Of a DNA stretch of 64,000 bases, positions 44,472 through 54,544 are shown piece after piece; position 1 is the first letter of the stretch, and every line of letters starts with the position of its first letter. The notes under the pieces were generated by a model. It worked only from the letters and a program-made list of their open reading frames with translations. It was not told the origin of the DNA and ran no database searches. Source of the DNA: Viola odorata (lineage: Eukaryota > Streptophyta > Magnoliopsida > Malpighiales > Violaceae); the NCBI GenBank assembly GCA_963691705.1, contig OY829544.1, forward strand, positions 3,107,501 to 3,171,500, in the 5' to 3' direction. Position numbers and translations under genes: made by a program.

Positions 44472-44890
44472 TCATGACGTCCAGGCTCAAGGGTCATGAC
44501 GCTCCAAACAGAATTGATGATTTTTTGCAAAAAACATCCCAGCGCCATGACGCCCAGGCCAAAGCGTCATGGCGCCCCAAACAGAAGTGATGAGTTCTTG
44601 CGAAAACATCCTAGAGTCATGACGCCTAGGATCCAGCGTCATGACGCCCCAAACAGAAGTGATGGGTTCTTGCAAAAATATCCCAGCGTCATGATGCCCC
44701 AAACAGAAGTGATGGTTTTGCAAAAAACATCCCAGCGTCATGACACCCAGACTCATGTGTCATGACGCCCCAAACAGTAGTTATGGGTTCTATCAAAATT
44801 AAGCCAGCGTCATGACGTCCAATATCAAGCGTCATGACTCCTAGGGTCAAGCGTCATTATGCCCAGGATCAAGCGTCATGACGCCCAAAC
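44472..44890. repeat. Minisatellite with paired CATGACGC boxes
   Basis: Five to six degenerate units of 60-90 bp built from GCGTCATGACGCCC boxes alternating with CCCCAAACAGAAGTGATG and GTTCTTGCAAAAACATCCCA. The box GCGTCATGACGC is itself a perfect palindrome. Frames opened on both strands by this array are not genes. Confidence 0.85.
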
Positions 44891-45086
44891 ACATTTCCAT
44901 TTTCCCAAAAATTGGAAATTAGTGCGAAGTAAACACGTTTTCCAGTTTTTCAGATTTGGAAAATTTTAGAAAAATGCGAAGTAAACACGTTTTCCAGTTT
45001 TCGGATGGAAATGAAAAAATTCAAAATTCAGAAAAATAGAATTTTTTTGGAAAGGAGATTTCTCCAAAGTAAAAAATTAAGAAAAA

Positions 45087-45157
45087 GAGTTTGGATGTGA
45101 ATCGAACACGGAACGTTAGATTTGGAGTCAAACACGCTACCATTGCGCCACGGATCC
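45087..45157 (-). tRNA. Degenerate tRNA-Trp (anticodon CCA)
   Basis: On the minus strand, GGATCCGTGGCGCAATGGTA is the normal plant tRNA-Trp acceptor and D arm (A and B box start), GACTCCAAATC carries a CCA anticodon, and GTGTTCGATTCAC is the T arm. The 3' acceptor strand (CCAAACT) no longer pairs well with GGATCCG (at least three mismatches) and the anticodon stem has changes, so it is probably a pseudogene. It lies about 100 bp inside the right end of the hAT-type element. Confidence 0.8.
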
Positions 45158-45351
45158 TATTGACTGATAAAAGGGTGAAATTTAATTAAATATTTAATTA
45201 AAGGTAAAAAACAAATTTGATTCTGCCTGCCGCCCACCCTGGCCATGGGCTGGATCCGTCCCTGGTCATAAATACCTCTGTTTTAAGCACATCACAGTAA
45301 CAAGGTTGTTAGTCGACATCATTCTTGGTATACACCTATGAACCCTATACC

Positions 45352-45649
45352 TGATAATACATAAAATTATCAGAAGGGCACAATGGACTTTGCACCTTCA
45401 CAAAGTACTGTTGACCAGCCAAAACGGCATCGCGACCGTTTGACCACGTCAACAGGAATAAGTGACCAAAGGACAAGTCTAGCCCGATTGTCTCAAATCA
45501 GGACAAGGCCGATCCATCCGCCCAAGCATGAAGAAACGGATCGGCACCGTTATATACCCTGGCCTGGTCAATGTGTCACCAAACGGCACCCAGCCGATTC
45601 TACACAACGGCTGTCTGCCGATTCCACCCTAACGGCACCGTACTGATGG
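45352..45649 (+). repeat. Tat 5' LTR, left part
   Basis: Begins TGATAATACATAAAATTATC, itself an inverted repeat. It continues after the chromovirus insertion at 51414. It matches the right LTR from 61555 with few substitutions. Confidence 0.9.
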
Positions 45650-46090
45650 TGTTAAGGTCTAAGCTCGTCCAGGGCATGTTCACGCCTATGGCCGCTTAAC
45701 CTTAACGAGAGCTTACAGATAATCTTTGTATTCGGGTTGGGGGAGTGAGTAATCAGTCCCTTTATGCTTTGGGCTCGGTTATTCATTGGAAGGCGTTTGA
45801 GTCGGCCTTTGTGCGGGCGGCCCCCTTGTCTGCGACCTTTTGGCCCTTGTCTGTAATCGTATGCTTATTCTTCTATGAAGTGATGTCTTTCATGATTGTA
45901 TGCCCTATGGTCTATGTGCTTGCCTTATGTTATTCCTATGATAACCTATAATGGCCCTATTACGGCCCTAACCCTATGTTCCCTGGTGATGCAGGTCTAA
46001 GGTGTGTGTGAAAGGCTGGTTCCGTAGAGAGAGTGCGTGAACGCCGCACGAACTCAATCCCTTGGGCTTCCAAAGGATTAGTCCGTGACA
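45650..46090 (+). repeat. Chromovirus 5' LTR
   Basis: TGTTAAGGTC ... GTCCGTGACA, 441 bp, apparently identical to 50968-51408. The 68-codon frame in it (45745-45951) appears in both LTRs only because they are copies. Confidence 0.92.
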
Positions 46091-46092
46091 GT

Positions 46093-46104
46093 TGGTAGCG
46101 GAGC
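46093..46104 (+). other. Chromovirus primer-binding site
   Basis: TGGTAGCGGAGC, two bases after the LTR. It resembles the initiator-tRNA-Met type site (TGGTATCAGAGC) with two differences, and is identical to the primer site of the small element at 18284-18295. Confidence 0.7.
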
Positions 46105-46122
46105 AATTTTGATTTCTTTGTA

Positions 46123-46779
46123 ATGGCAAAGACTTCGAAAGTTAGGTGCACAGAACTAGAGAATCGCGTGGATGCGATCGACGCGTGGATACAGAGTCAG
46201 AGGACTCTAGGTATTGGCTCCTCACAGCCACAAGTAACACTGGAACAGATACTTGAGAGGGATAAACGCATTGAGATGCTAGAATCCCGTCTGACCCAAT
46301 ACGATGAGTTGTTTAAAGGCGAGAGCGCCGATAATGATTTCTCGATTGAAGAGAATGTGGAAACGTTTCGCCTCTTTGCGGAACGGGTGCGACGCGTAGA
46401 GGCGCTAGAAGCACAATTAACAAGGAGACTCTTAAGCTTCGAAGGTCGAACCCCAGAGAAAGAGGGTGGCCCTCATGAGAATCTTGATGAGCTGCTAGAG
46501 AGGGCAGACATTAGAGAACTAAATGTGGCACTCACCACCACTGGTACTAGGGTGGATGAATTGCAAGATAATCTTAAAGAAGCGTGGGATATGTTTCGCG
46601 AGACCGACAAGAAGGTGGGACTGCTGGACGCCTCCCTGATTGAGATACAGGGCAAGCTCACGGAAATGGGGCAAAGGAATTCTCCTGGCCCTTTGGCGAT
46701 GGGGATGACTGAACTAAACAAGTGCAAAAGTTTCCAACCAAAACCTTATAATGGAATGAGGAGTGCAAAAGAGAGATAA
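46123..46779 (+). CDS. Chromovirus gag N-terminal part (frameshifted from gag-pol)
   Basis: A 218-codon frame with a long helical, coiled-coil-rich N-terminus (residues 5-190, many L, E and R heptads) ending [15 protein letters not shown]. The next residues of a normal gag ([10 protein letters not shown]) continue in the +1 frame from 46763. The junction lies in AAAAGAGAGATAAT, so loss of one GA pair or gain of one base in this short repeat could have broken a single polyprotein. Whether this is a mutation or a tolerated frameshift cannot be decided here; most plant chromoviruses have one uninterrupted frame. Confidence 0.75.
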   Translation: MAKTSKVRCTELENRVDAIDAWIQSQRTLGIGSSQPQVTLEQILERDKRIEMLESRLTQYDELFKGESADNDFSIEENVETFRLFAERVRRVEALEAQLTRRLLSFEGRTPEKEGGPHENLDELLERADIRELNVALTTTGTRVDELQDNLKEAWDMFRETDKKVGLLDASLIEIQGKLTEMGQRNSPGPLAMGMTELNKCKSFQPKPYNGMRSAKER

Positions 46780-49700
46780 TTTCTTGTTTGACATAGAAAA
46801 CTACTTCAATATGTGCCAGGTTCTGTCAGATGAGTTGAAACTGACGGTGGTAGTAATGTTACTATCCGACGATGCTAAAGTATGGTGGAGGACTCGCGCT
46901 AATAGCATCGTCACGTGGGAAGAGTTTAAAGTGGAGTTAAGGAAGTCGTTCTGCCCAGAGGATGTGGAATATGCCGCTCGTATAAGCTTGCGCGAACTAG
47001 TGCAAACGACCTCTATGAGAGAATATGTGAACAGATACTCCACGCTTATGCTCGATATTAAGGAAATGTCGGAGGCCGATAGAATGTTCAATTTTACTCA
47101 GGGGTTAAAGCCTTACCCCAGGAACGAAGTCCGCCGGCAGAATCCTAAGACCCTGAATGATGCAATCACAATAGCGGAGAGAGTAGAGGATAGATCGGAT
47201 GTGGGGACAAAACGGAAGTTTGGAGGATCTAATGGACCTGATGCTAAGTCGAACAAGTTTACTAGGCCTAGTACTGGAACTAGTGAGAATCGGTTCCCAG
47301 CTAGGAACTCAACAAACTTCCAAGGCCCTAACAGGTTCGGCAATAGAGTCCCGCGACCTATTGCGTGTTTCATCTGTGAAGGTCCTCACAAAGCGGCTGA
47401 ATGCCCTACAAAGGTTGCCTTAAGCGCGCTGCAGACAGTTCGAGGATCTATGAGCCCTGAACCTGAGAAGGTGTTGGCGTTAACCGAGGGGGAACACCCT
47501 TCAGAGAGGAGTTTCTTATCGGCCTTGAAGAAGCAGTTGGCCACACAGGAGATGGCGAAGGGCTTAATGTATGTAACTGTCCAAATGGGACGCTATTCGA
47601 TGGAGGCCCTTATCGACACGGGTGCCACCGATAGCTTCTTGTCGGACTCCTTTGCAAGAAAACTTGGAGTGACGGTTGTCCCAGATGGGGGAAAACTGAA
47701 GGCGGTGAATTCGGAAGCGAGGGAGACGGAGGGAAGTGCGAAAAACGTTGACATACAGATGAGCTCTTGGAAGGGCAAATCAGATTTTGTAGTGGCCGTT
47801 ATCGACGATTTTGATGTGGTCCTTGGCTTGGACTTCCTTCTTTTGGCTAAAGCCGTTCCTGTCCCATCAGCTCGTTGCCTCTTACTGATGGGTGAAGAAC
47901 CGGTGGTAATCCCAGTGACGATAAGTCCCACGAGAGAGAAAAGACTACTCTCTGCTATGCAGCTTAAATGCGGCTTAAAGAAAAAAGAGGCAACCTTCTT
48001 GGCTATAGCCTCCTGGAGTGATGATAGTGTATTGGCAGAATGCCCACCCATAGTTAGTCAGCTGTTGGAGGAATACGCAGAGGTGATGCCTGACCAGTTG
48101 CCCAAAAACTTGCCTCCGCGTAGGAATATTGATCATGAGATTGAATTAATCCCCAGTGCCAAAGCCCCAGCGAAGGCAGCCTACCGGATGGCCCCTCCTG
48201 AGTTGGCCGAGTTACGAAAACAATTGGCTGAATTGTTGGATGGTGGGTTCATTAGACCAGCAAAGGCCCCGTATGGAGCTCCGGTGCTTTTCCAGAAGAA
48301 ACACGATGGCAGCCTTCGCATGTGTGTGGATTATCGAGCGTTGAATAAGGTGACGGTGAAGAATCGGTATCCGCTTCCTTTGATAGCCGATCTATTTGAT
48401 CAATTAAGCTGGGCGAAGTTCTTCACGAAGTTAGACTTGAGATCAGGGTATTATCAAGTTAGAATAGCTGAAGGTGATGAAGCTAAGACAACGTGCGTTA
48501 CGAGATATGGTTCCTTTGAATTTTTAGTAATGCCCTTCGGGTTGACTAACGCCCCTGCCACCTTCTGCACACTAATGAATCAGGTTTTTCGAGAGTACCT
48601 TGACAAGTTTGTGGTCGTGTACATTGATGACATTGTGATTTATTCAACCACTTTGGAGGACCACTTGGAACACCTGAGACTTGTGTTCGACAAACTCAAA
48701 GCGAACCAACTTTACGTGAAAAGGGAGAAATGCGCCTTTGCCCAAACCAAGATTAACTTCCTGGGTCATGTCATTGAACGGGGTAGGATTCGCATGGATA
48801 TGAGTAAAGTACAAGCGATTCAAGAATGGCAACCCCCGAGCGGGCTGACAGAACTGCGTTCATTCTTGGGTTTAGCCAACTACTATCGTCGGTTCATTGA
48901 GGGATATGCTAGAAGGGTTAGCCCTCTTACGAACTTACTGAAAAAGGGAGTGAGATGGGTGTGGTCTATGGAGTGCGAAGAGGCATTCAGAGATATCAAG
49001 CGAGCTATGATGGAAGATCCCGTTTTGGCACTCCCAGACCCGACACAACCTTATGAAGTTCAAACTGACGCGTCTGACTTTGCGCTAGGTGGGGTGCTCC
49101 TCCAAAACCAACATCCTGTAGCTTTTGAGAGTAGGAAGCTGAATGATGCGGAAAGGAGATACACGGTGCAGGAAAAAGAGCTTCTAGCTATTATTTATTG
49201 TGTCACCAAATGGCGTCACTACCTATTGGGTTCTGACTTCATAGCGAAGACAGATAATATGGCAACTAGTCATTTTCTCACCCAACCGAAGCTTACTGCC
49301 AAGCAGGCTAGATGGCAGGAGATTTTAGCAGAGTTCGATGTGAACTTCGAACATAAGGCTGGGAAGTCTAACCAAGTTGCGGATGCCTTAAGCCGGAGAA
49401 GTGACTTGGCTTCAATGCGTATAATGACTCAGGCTAGTGTAAGCAAAATCAGTACCCCGCTGAGAGGAGAAATTAGAGAGCAGATGAAGTCAGATTCAAT
49501 TGCACAGGCGCTATTGACACTCGTGAAAGAAGGTAAAACTCGAAGGTTTTGGGTGGAGGACGACCTGTTAATGACGAAGGGACAGTTAGTCTATGTGCCA
49601 AAAGGAGGGGATTTAAGGAAGAAATTGCTTCGCGAATGTCATGATACCTTATGGGCAGGACACTGCGGGTGGCGTAGAACCTTGGCGCTTATTAGGCAGG

Positions 49701-50956
49701 CCTACTTTTGGCCGGCAATGAGAGATGATGCTCGCATGTTTACGAAGACTTGTTTGATTTGTCAACAGAATAAGGTAGATAGACAGAAGTCTGCAGGTCT
49801 ACTTGATCCATTGCCAGTTCCCAACCGGCGGTGGGAGAGCGTATCTATGGACTTCATTACTTGCCTCCCAAAAGTGGGAAATCTTTGTGGAATCTTTGTG
49901 GTAGTAGATCGATTCTCGAAGTATGCGACTTTTGCTCCGGTATCTAAGACTTGCACCGCAGAGGAAACGGCGCGATTGTTCTTTAAAAACATTGTGAAGT
50001 ATTGGGGTATCCCGGAAAGCATTATTAGCGATAGAGACCCTCGATTCACTGGCACCTTTTGGAAGGAATTATTCAACTTGCTTGGCTCTAGGCTGAATAT
50101 GTCTTCAGGATTCCATCCTCAGACTGATGGGCAAACTGAGAGAATGAATGCGATTCTAGAAGAGTATCTAAGGCATTTTGTTCATGCTAATCAGAAGAAC
50201 TGGATTGAACTCCTCGACGTGGCACAATTCTGCTTTAATTCCTTGAAAAGTTCTGCGACTAACAAGAGCCCTTTTGAACTAGTTACAGGCCAACAACCGT
50301 TGTTTCCACACACGGTGAATGAGTATCGGGGGAAGAGTCCCAGTGCCTTTAACTTTGCTAAGGAATGGAAGCAGAACGCTGAAATAGCCAAAGCCTTGTT
50401 GGAGAGAGCTTCCTGCCGAATGAAACAATGGGCGGATAAAGGGAGGAGGGCCCTCGAATTTCAAGCGGGCGATAAAGTAATGGTGAGACTGATGCCAGGA
50501 CAGATTCGAGCGCTCCAACGGCAAGATCGCCGCCTTCTACGACGATATGAGGGCCCCGTGACGATTATTGAGAAAATAGGCAGAGTCTCATATCGGGTTG
50601 ACCCACCAGATTGGATGAAGAAGTGCCACCCAGTGTTTCATGTGAGCCATTTAAAACTGTTTCATGCGGATGAGGAAGATGCTAGTAGAAATCAGCCAGT
50701 CAGAGCTGAAGTCCGGTTCAAGGTGCAGCCTCAACCAGTAAAGGTAGTTGAAGCTATCCTGGCCGAACGCAAGGTGGCAATCAGGCGGCAAATTCAAAAT
50801 GTGAAGAAACAGATCCACCAACGACAATTCCTCGTCAAGTGGAAAGACTTGGGCAATGAAGAAATCAGTTGGGAAAGCGCAGAGGACTTGGTAGATGCAC
50901 AAGAATTGATTATGGAATTTCTCGAAGACAGGTCGACGAGGGCGTCGACGAACTGA
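46763..50956 (+). CDS. Chromovirus gag-pol polyprotein, 1397 codons
   Basis: Domains in order: gag core (residues 5-150; [16 protein letters not shown]), zinc knuckle [13 protein letters not shown] near 201, protease with [10 protein letters not shown] (D285), RT with [26 protein letters not shown] and YIDD at 620-623, RNase H starting [10 protein letters not shown] (D769), integrase zinc finger (H960 to CLIC near 997), integrase core with D1030, D1090 and E1126 (35-residue last spacing), and a C-terminal chromodomain ([16 protein letters not shown] near 1355-1372). All catalytic residues are present and no stop interrupts the frame. The printed start is set by the frameshift at 46765-46780, not by a genuine start. 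The chromodomain can direct integration to marked chromatin. Confidence 0.95.
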   Translation: MQKRDNFLFDIENYFNMCQVLSDELKLTVVVMLLSDDAKVWWRTRANSIVTWEEFKVELRKSFCPEDVEYAARISLRELVQTTSMREYVNRYSTLMLDIKEMSEADRMFNFTQGLKPYPRNEVRRQNPKTLNDAITIAERVEDRSDVGTKRKFGGSNGPDAKSNKFTRPSTGTSENRFPARNSTNFQGPNRFGNRVPRPIACFICEGPHKAAECPTKVALSALQTVRGSMSPEPEKVLALTEGEHPSERSFLSALKKQLATQEMAKGLMYVTVQMGRYSMEALIDTGATDSFLSDSFARKLGVTVVPDGGKLKAVNSEARETEGSAKNVDIQMSSWKGKSDFVVAVIDDFDVVLGLDFLLLAKAVPVPSARCLLLMGEEPVVIPVTISPTREKRLLSAMQLKCGLKKKEATFLAIASWSDDSVLAECPPIVSQLLEEYAEVMPDQLPKNLPPRRNIDHEIELIPSAKAPAKAAYRMAPPELAELRKQLAELLDGGFIRPAKAPYGAPVLFQKKHDGSLRMCVDYRALNKVTVKNRYPLPLIADLFDQLSWAKFFTKLDLRSGYYQVRIAEGDEAKTTCVTRYGSFEFLVMPFGLTNAPATFCTLMNQVFREYLDKFVVVYIDDIVIYSTTLEDHLEHLRLVFDKLKANQLYVKREKCAFAQTKINFLGHVIERGRIRMDMSKVQAIQEWQPPSGLTELRSFLGLANYYRRFIEGYARRVSPLTNLLKKGVRWVWSMECEEAFRDIKRAMMEDPVLALPDPTQPYEVQTDASDFALGGVLLQNQHPVAFESRKLNDAERRYTVQEKELLAIIYCVTKWRHYLLGSDFIAKTDNMATSHFLTQPKLTAKQARWQEILAEFDVNFEHKAGKSNQVADALSRRSDLASMRIMTQASVSKISTPLRGEIREQMKSDSIAQALLTLVKEGKTRRFWVEDDLLMTKGQLVYVPKGGDLRKKLLRECHDTLWAGHCGWRRTLALIRQAYFWPAMRDDARMFTKTCLICQQNKVDRQKSAGLLDPLPVPNRRWESVSMDFITCLPKVGNLCGIFVVVDRFSKYATFAPVSKTCTAEETARLFFKNIVKYWGIPESIISDRDPRFTGTFWKELFNLLGSRLNMSSGFHPQTDGQTERMNAILEEYLRHFVHANQKNWIELLDVAQFCFNSLKSSATNKSPFELVTGQQPLFPHTVNEYRGKSPSAFNFAKEWKQNAEIAKALLERASCRMKQWADKGRRALEFQAGDKVMVRLMPGQIRALQRQDRRLLRRYEGPVTIIEKIGRVSYRVDPPDWMKKCHPVFHVSHLKLFHADEEDASRNQPVRAEVRFKVQPQPVKVVEAILAERKVAIRRQIQNVKKQIHQRQFLVKWKDLGNEEISWESAEDLVDAQELIMEFLEDRSTRASTN

Positions 50957-50967
50957 GTGGGGGAGAG

Positions 50968-51408
50968 TGTTAAGGTCTAAGCTCGTCCAGGGCATGTTCA
51001 CGCCTATGGCCGCTTAACCTTAACGAGAGCTTACAGATAATCTTTGTATTCGGGTTGGGGGAGTGAGTAATCAGTCCCTTTATGCTTTGGGCTCGGTTAT
51101 TCATTGGAAGGCGTTTGAGTCGGCCTTTGTGCGGGCGGCCCCCTTGTCTGCGACCTTTTGGCCCTTGTCTGTAATCGTATGCTTATTCTTCTATGAAGTG
51201 ATGTCTTTCATGATTGTATGCCCTATGGTCTATGTGCTTGCCTTATGTTATTCCTATGATAACCTATAATGGCCCTATTACGGCCCTAACCCTATGTTCC
51301 CTGGTGATGCAGGTCTAAGGTGTGTGTGAAAGGCTGGTTCCGTAGAGAGAGTGCGTGAACGCCGCACGAACTCAATCCCTTGGGCTTCCAAAGGATTAGT
51401 CCGTGACA
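50968..51408 (+). repeat. Chromovirus 3' LTR
   Basis: Preceded by the purine tract GTGGGGGAGAG. Apparently identical to the 5' LTR. Confidence 0.92.
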
Positions 51409-51413
51409 GATGG

Positions 51414-51890
51414 GGCCCAGATATTAATCTCCCCTCACAGATATTATTTGTATAATACTCCATAGTCAGTATACAATTAGTCAAGGTTGGCAGGGAGGAT
51501 AACCTGCTCCCCTCACATCATCACCTGACAACCGGACAAGGGGACGACTCTATTCCCCTAAAGTAAGGTCTGCACCCCACGTTATAATGATGAATCCCTG
51601 CTCCTAGACCACCTACCAAGGAAAAAGGGGAGGGGATGTCAGAGATCTAACCACTCCAGTCCAGCCTAAGGACTAGAGGGAGGTATATAAGGGAAGTTTC
51701 TCCTTTACTCAAACACACGGAAAAATACACACACTTTCTCCACACTTAACAAAATTACTGACTTTGGCATTGGAGCTCTTACGCCGGAAAACACTTCCGG
51801 CATTGTGCAGGTCCTTCACGGCAATCTGATCACCACCTTCCAGCGAGCCACTTTACCAAAAAACCCCTCACTCCGGTCTACGGATTATTA
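51414..51890 (+). repeat. Tat 5' LTR, right part
   Basis: Continues the left LTR after the chromovirus and ends CTACGGATTATTA. TATA box TATATAA at 51684-51690, same place as 62123-62129 in the right LTR. It is followed by TTTGGTGCTTTCATTGAGAG, probably the primer site; the tRNA was not identified. Confidence 0.88.
51684..51690 (+). promoter_or_regulatory. TATA box of Tat 5' LTR
   Basis: GGTATATAAGGGAAG, conserved in the right LTR. The chromovirus inserted more than 250 bp upstream, so the core promoter is intact but its upstream part has been displaced. Confidence 0.6.
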
Positions 51891-51991
51891 TTTGGTGCTT
51901 TCATTGAGAGCTTTTGGGTTTTGAGTGAGCAGCCTTGAAATTCAAAGCTCTTCCTTTTTTCAATCTTATTGGGGTTTTCTTCATTCCCAAA

Positions 51992-52337
51992 GATGGCATC
52001 CGATCCAAACTTTCAATCAAATCAACCTACCAGTGGTGCTGCTGGTCAGTATGAAACTCCACCTCCTCACGCCTCATCTTCCCGTGTGGACATGAACGCC
52101 GCAGCCCGCCGGCTTAATTTCCCAGAAATTCCAGAGGTGCTACTTCCCAGCACTCCACAACCAGCAGTCATCCAACCAGCAGTCATGCATGAGTTCGCTG
52201 CCTTGCATCGACGGATGGATCTGATGATGCAAACGTTTATGGGAAGGATCCCTCGCCCGTTCACCAGCAGATCCTCCCCCAGCAAATCCACTCCCAACAG
52301 ATCATTCCTCAGCAGATCCCTGACCAACCTGCGGTGA
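51992..52337 (+). pseudogene. Tat gag N-terminal part, frameshifted
   Basis: ATG at 51992 (MASDPNFQSNQPTSG) opens a glutamine- and proline-rich segment including MHEFAALHRRMDLMMQTFMG. The frame then runs into a serine-rich stretch and stops at 52337. In the +1 frame the region from about 52245 encodes a glutamine-rich repeat (QQIP type) that continues smoothly into the main gag ORF, so a single-base change near 52235-52250 probably separates the two. Confidence 0.7.
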
Positions 52338-54544
52338 CACCATCTTTGGTGCCTCCGCCCATGGCATTCCAGCCAGTCAGATCTGTACAACAGCACGTCA
52401 GTCAGCCAGCTCAACGGGAAAATCCTTCGAATGAACTCAGGCTACACCGTCACAGTGAAAATCCGATCAGAGGGGAAGGATACCTGGACAACATGGAAGA
52501 GGCTAATAGCCGAGCAGTCCAGCGCAGCCCGAGAAGGAGCCAGAAGCAGTCAGTAGAAGGAAGATCCGAGAGAGGAAGAGTTCGAGAGAGGTCAATGGAT
52601 CGGCCCCAATCGGGAAGGGATCGCGAGAGGGCTGATCGGAATGCTTCAAGAGGCTCTGCCTCCCTACGAGCTCGGGAAGAGCAAGATGATGATCCCAAGA
52701 ATCCTTTAACCTTTTGGGTTAGGAAGCATCGGGTGAGCAGACACGTCAAATTGCCAACCGATTCCTACATGGGGACGACGGATCCGACAGTTCATGTGAG
52801 CTTAGTAAAAAAGCATGTTAAGTTTTTTACTAGAAAGGATGAGGCGCTGTGCCAAATATTCGTGATGACTCTGAAGGGAATCGCCAACACCTGGTTTGAA
52901 AAATTGCCAGCCGGATCTGTGGACAGTTTTGAGCAGTTGGCGAAAGTTTTCACAAGCCGATTTAGCTCTTGCATTCCTGTGGAAAAGTCTCCGGCGATTC
53001 TATTTGATATGGTGCGAAAGTCGGGGGAATCCTTAACGGTGTATGTTGCCAGATTCAATGCTGAGTTGGCGACTCTGCCCGACGTTGCGCCAAACTTTGC
53101 CGCTGAGGCTTTGAGGAGGAACTGCAGGTATCGGGAGTTGGAAAATGCTCTGATTGCGAGCACGCCGAAGACCCTGGACCTCTTGCGGATCGAGGTGGAC
53201 AAGTTTGCGAGGATGGAAGAAGCAGATTTCCAGCGGAAGAAACGGGAGGAGCCCGATCTCCCCAAGAAAGAAACGGCCGTCCGCAAGCAGGGAGAAAAGA
53301 AGCAAGCGGCTGGACGCCGGCAGACGGATCGCCTTGCGGATTTCTCCACGTTGCAGCTAACTAAGCCGGTGGCGGAGATCTTTGCCATCATAGAAGAACG
53401 GAGATTGCCGATTCAGTATCCAAAGCGCAAACCTGGCGCCGTTATGGGACCGCATAAGGATTCTTACTGCCGTTTCCATAAGGCAAAAGGGCATGACACT
53501 AAGGATTGTTTCTCTCTGAAAAAGGCTATTGAAAAGTTGATTGAAGAGGGCTATTTGGGCGAATTTGCGGCCAAGGCTCGAAATAGGGCCAGGGAGGATC
53601 GAACTGACGGCAACAGGAGAGAAGCGGAAGCCGGTCCCAATGCAGCCGGAACCAGTAGCCAGAGAGACAAAGGAAAGCAGCAGGTGTTGACAACCTCTCT
53701 CGATGAGTTCCTCATGATCAATTTGATAGCGGGAGGAGCCCAGCATGAGGAATCGGAGGATGTACCGATTGGGGAAAAGAGAAAGCGGAATGATCCCGTT
53801 GGGGAAAAAATAGGTCTATCGGAGCTGGACCGAATGGCCATAATATTTTCAGAGGAGGATGAGATCGGAGTGACATATCCTCAGAATGAAGCATTAGTGG
53901 TGACAGCCATCATTGCCGATTGCGGGGTCAGGCGTACACTGGTGGACAACGGAAGTGCTGTGAACCTCATTTCTGCCAACGCCTTTAACCGTTTGCAAGG
54001 ACCTAGGCCGGACCTGAAGCCTTGCCGACGGCCGATCATTGGGGTAAACGGCATTCCCATTCCTGTTGTAGGCTTAACTTTTCTGTCAATCTTTTTCGTG
54101 GAAGACAGCTCCCGCAGAAAGGAGCAGCAGCTATTTCTGGTGGTGGACTTAAACCTGCCATACAATGTGATCTTGGGGCGTCCGTTTTTAAATGCTTTCG
54201 GTGTGGTAATATCGCAAAGGCATTTGAAGATGAAATACCCTTCCTGGGACGGCGTGGTTACGATCCGAGGAGATCAGAAGGTAGCTGCTGAATGCTACAT
54301 CACAATGGTTGATGGTTGCTGTGATCGCTATGTCTGCGTAGCGGACGATTCACTAGAAGATGATGAGGAGCAGCGTACCCAGCCATTGGAGAGAATGGTC
54401 CAAGTGTCGGTGGCTGATCTGCCCGCTGAGCATTTTTTAATAAGCGAGAAGCTGAGCAAGGGAGATTGTGACCAGCTTGCGTTTCTGTTAAACAAGTGCA
54501 GAGGAGAATTCGCCTTTCGAGGGAAACGGCAGAGCACCGACTGA
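52334..54544 (+). CDS. Tat gag-pro ORF
   Basis: 736 codons. Residues 60-120 are basic and arginine/serine-rich; the gag domain covers about 125-300 (NPLTFWVRKHRVSRHVKLP, IANTWFEKLPAGSVDSFEQL, ESLTVYVARFNAEL). A zinc-binding motif CRFHKAKGHDTKDC lies near 380, and the protease near 535-620 has LVDNGSAVNLIS (D538, D-N-G as usual in Tat) and LPYNVILGRPFLNAF. The frame ends at a TGA just where the RT linker should start: the EHRLNVYP segment is in another frame from 54496, and part of the usual linker between them is missing. A small deletion with frame change at about 54510-54540 is the simplest explanation. Confidence 0.88.
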   Translation: MTPSLVPPPMAFQPVRSVQQHVSQPAQRENPSNELRLHRHSENPIRGEGYLDNMEEANSRAVQRSPRRSQKQSVEGRSERGRVRERSMDRPQSGRDRERADRNASRGSASLRAREEQDDDPKNPLTFWVRKHRVSRHVKLPTDSYMGTTDPTVHVSLVKKHVKFFTRKDEALCQIFVMTLKGIANTWFEKLPAGSVDSFEQLAKVFTSRFSSCIPVEKSPAILFDMVRKSGESLTVYVARFNAELATLPDVAPNFAAEALRRNCRYRELENALIASTPKTLDLLRIEVDKFARMEEADFQRKKREEPDLPKKETAVRKQGEKKQAAGRRQTDRLADFSTLQLTKPVAEIFAIIEERRLPIQYPKRKPGAVMGPHKDSYCRFHKAKGHDTKDCFSLKKAIEKLIEEGYLGEFAAKARNRAREDRTDGNRREAEAGPNAAGTSSQRDKGKQQVLTTSLDEFLMINLIAGGAQHEESEDVPIGEKRKRNDPVGEKIGLSELDRMAIIFSEEDEIGVTYPQNEALVVTAIIADCGVRRTLVDNGSAVNLISANAFNRLQGPRPDLKPCRRPIIGVNGIPIPVVGLTFLSIFFVEDSSRRKEQQLFLVVDLNLPYNVILGRPFLNAFGVVISQRHLKMKYPSWDGVVTIRGDQKVAAECYITMVDGCCDRYVCVADDSLEDDEEQRTQPLERMVQVSVADLPAEHFLISEKLSKGDCDQLAFLLNKCRGEFAFRGKRQSTD

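Larger units (their letters stand above)
41158..45079. mobile_element. Inner inverted-repeat element carrying DUF616 exons (Pack-type candidate)
   Basis: The left border starts GGGCACGTTTACTTCGGAG (41158). On the opposite strand near 45079 is TTTACTTTGGAGAAATCTCC, and both sides repeat a second block (GAGAACGTGTTTACTTGGCG left, GAAAACGTGTTTACTTCGCA right, the latter twice). These pairs look like long degenerate TIRs of a Mutator-like element nested in, or forming part of, the hAT-type element. The right terminal bases are degenerate and no clear target duplication was found. Confidence 0.45.
35659..45264. mobile_element. Large hAT-type element (9.6 kb) with captured gene fragments
   Basis: The left end reads CAGGGACGGATCTAGG and the right end, inverted, CAGGGACGGATCCAGC. 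A perfect 8-bp duplication GTCATAAA flanks them (35651-35658 and 45265-45272). The CAGGG(A/G)CGGA terminus plus 8-bp duplications fits plant hAT elements of the Tip100 kind. Inside are a solo Ogre LTR with its own duplication, SurE-type and DUF616 gene fragments, an inner inverted-repeat pair, a minisatellite and a tRNA-Trp relic. No hAT transposase was found, so it would need help to move. Without the Ogre LTR it would be about 5.7 kb. Confidence 0.75.
45650..51408 (+). mobile_element. Young chromovirus (Ty3/gypsy with chromodomain), 5759 bp
   Basis: LTRs 45650-46090 and 50968-51408, both 441 bp, read as identical base for base. A 5-bp duplication GATGG (45645-45649, 51409-51413) flanks the element. 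Primer site TGGTAGCGGAGC lies at 46093-46104 and a purine tract GTGGGGGAGAG just before the right LTR. A gag start ORF and one long gag-pol ORF fill the interior. It sits inside the left LTR of the Tat element, so it is younger. Identical LTRs mean a very recent insertion. The only lesion seen is a frameshift near 46765-46780. Confidence 0.95.

Noticed and set aside
44487..44765. Mirror frames of 89 codons on both strands
   Set aside because: Produced by the palindromic minisatellite.
45745..45951. 68-aa frame seen twice (also 51063-51269) as a duplicated small gene
   Set aside because: Both lie in the two identical LTRs of the chromovirus; duplication is due to LTR identity.
46765..46780. 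Programmed frameshift signal in the chromovirus
   Set aside because: No slippery heptamer plus structure was seen; a small indel in a GA run is simpler.
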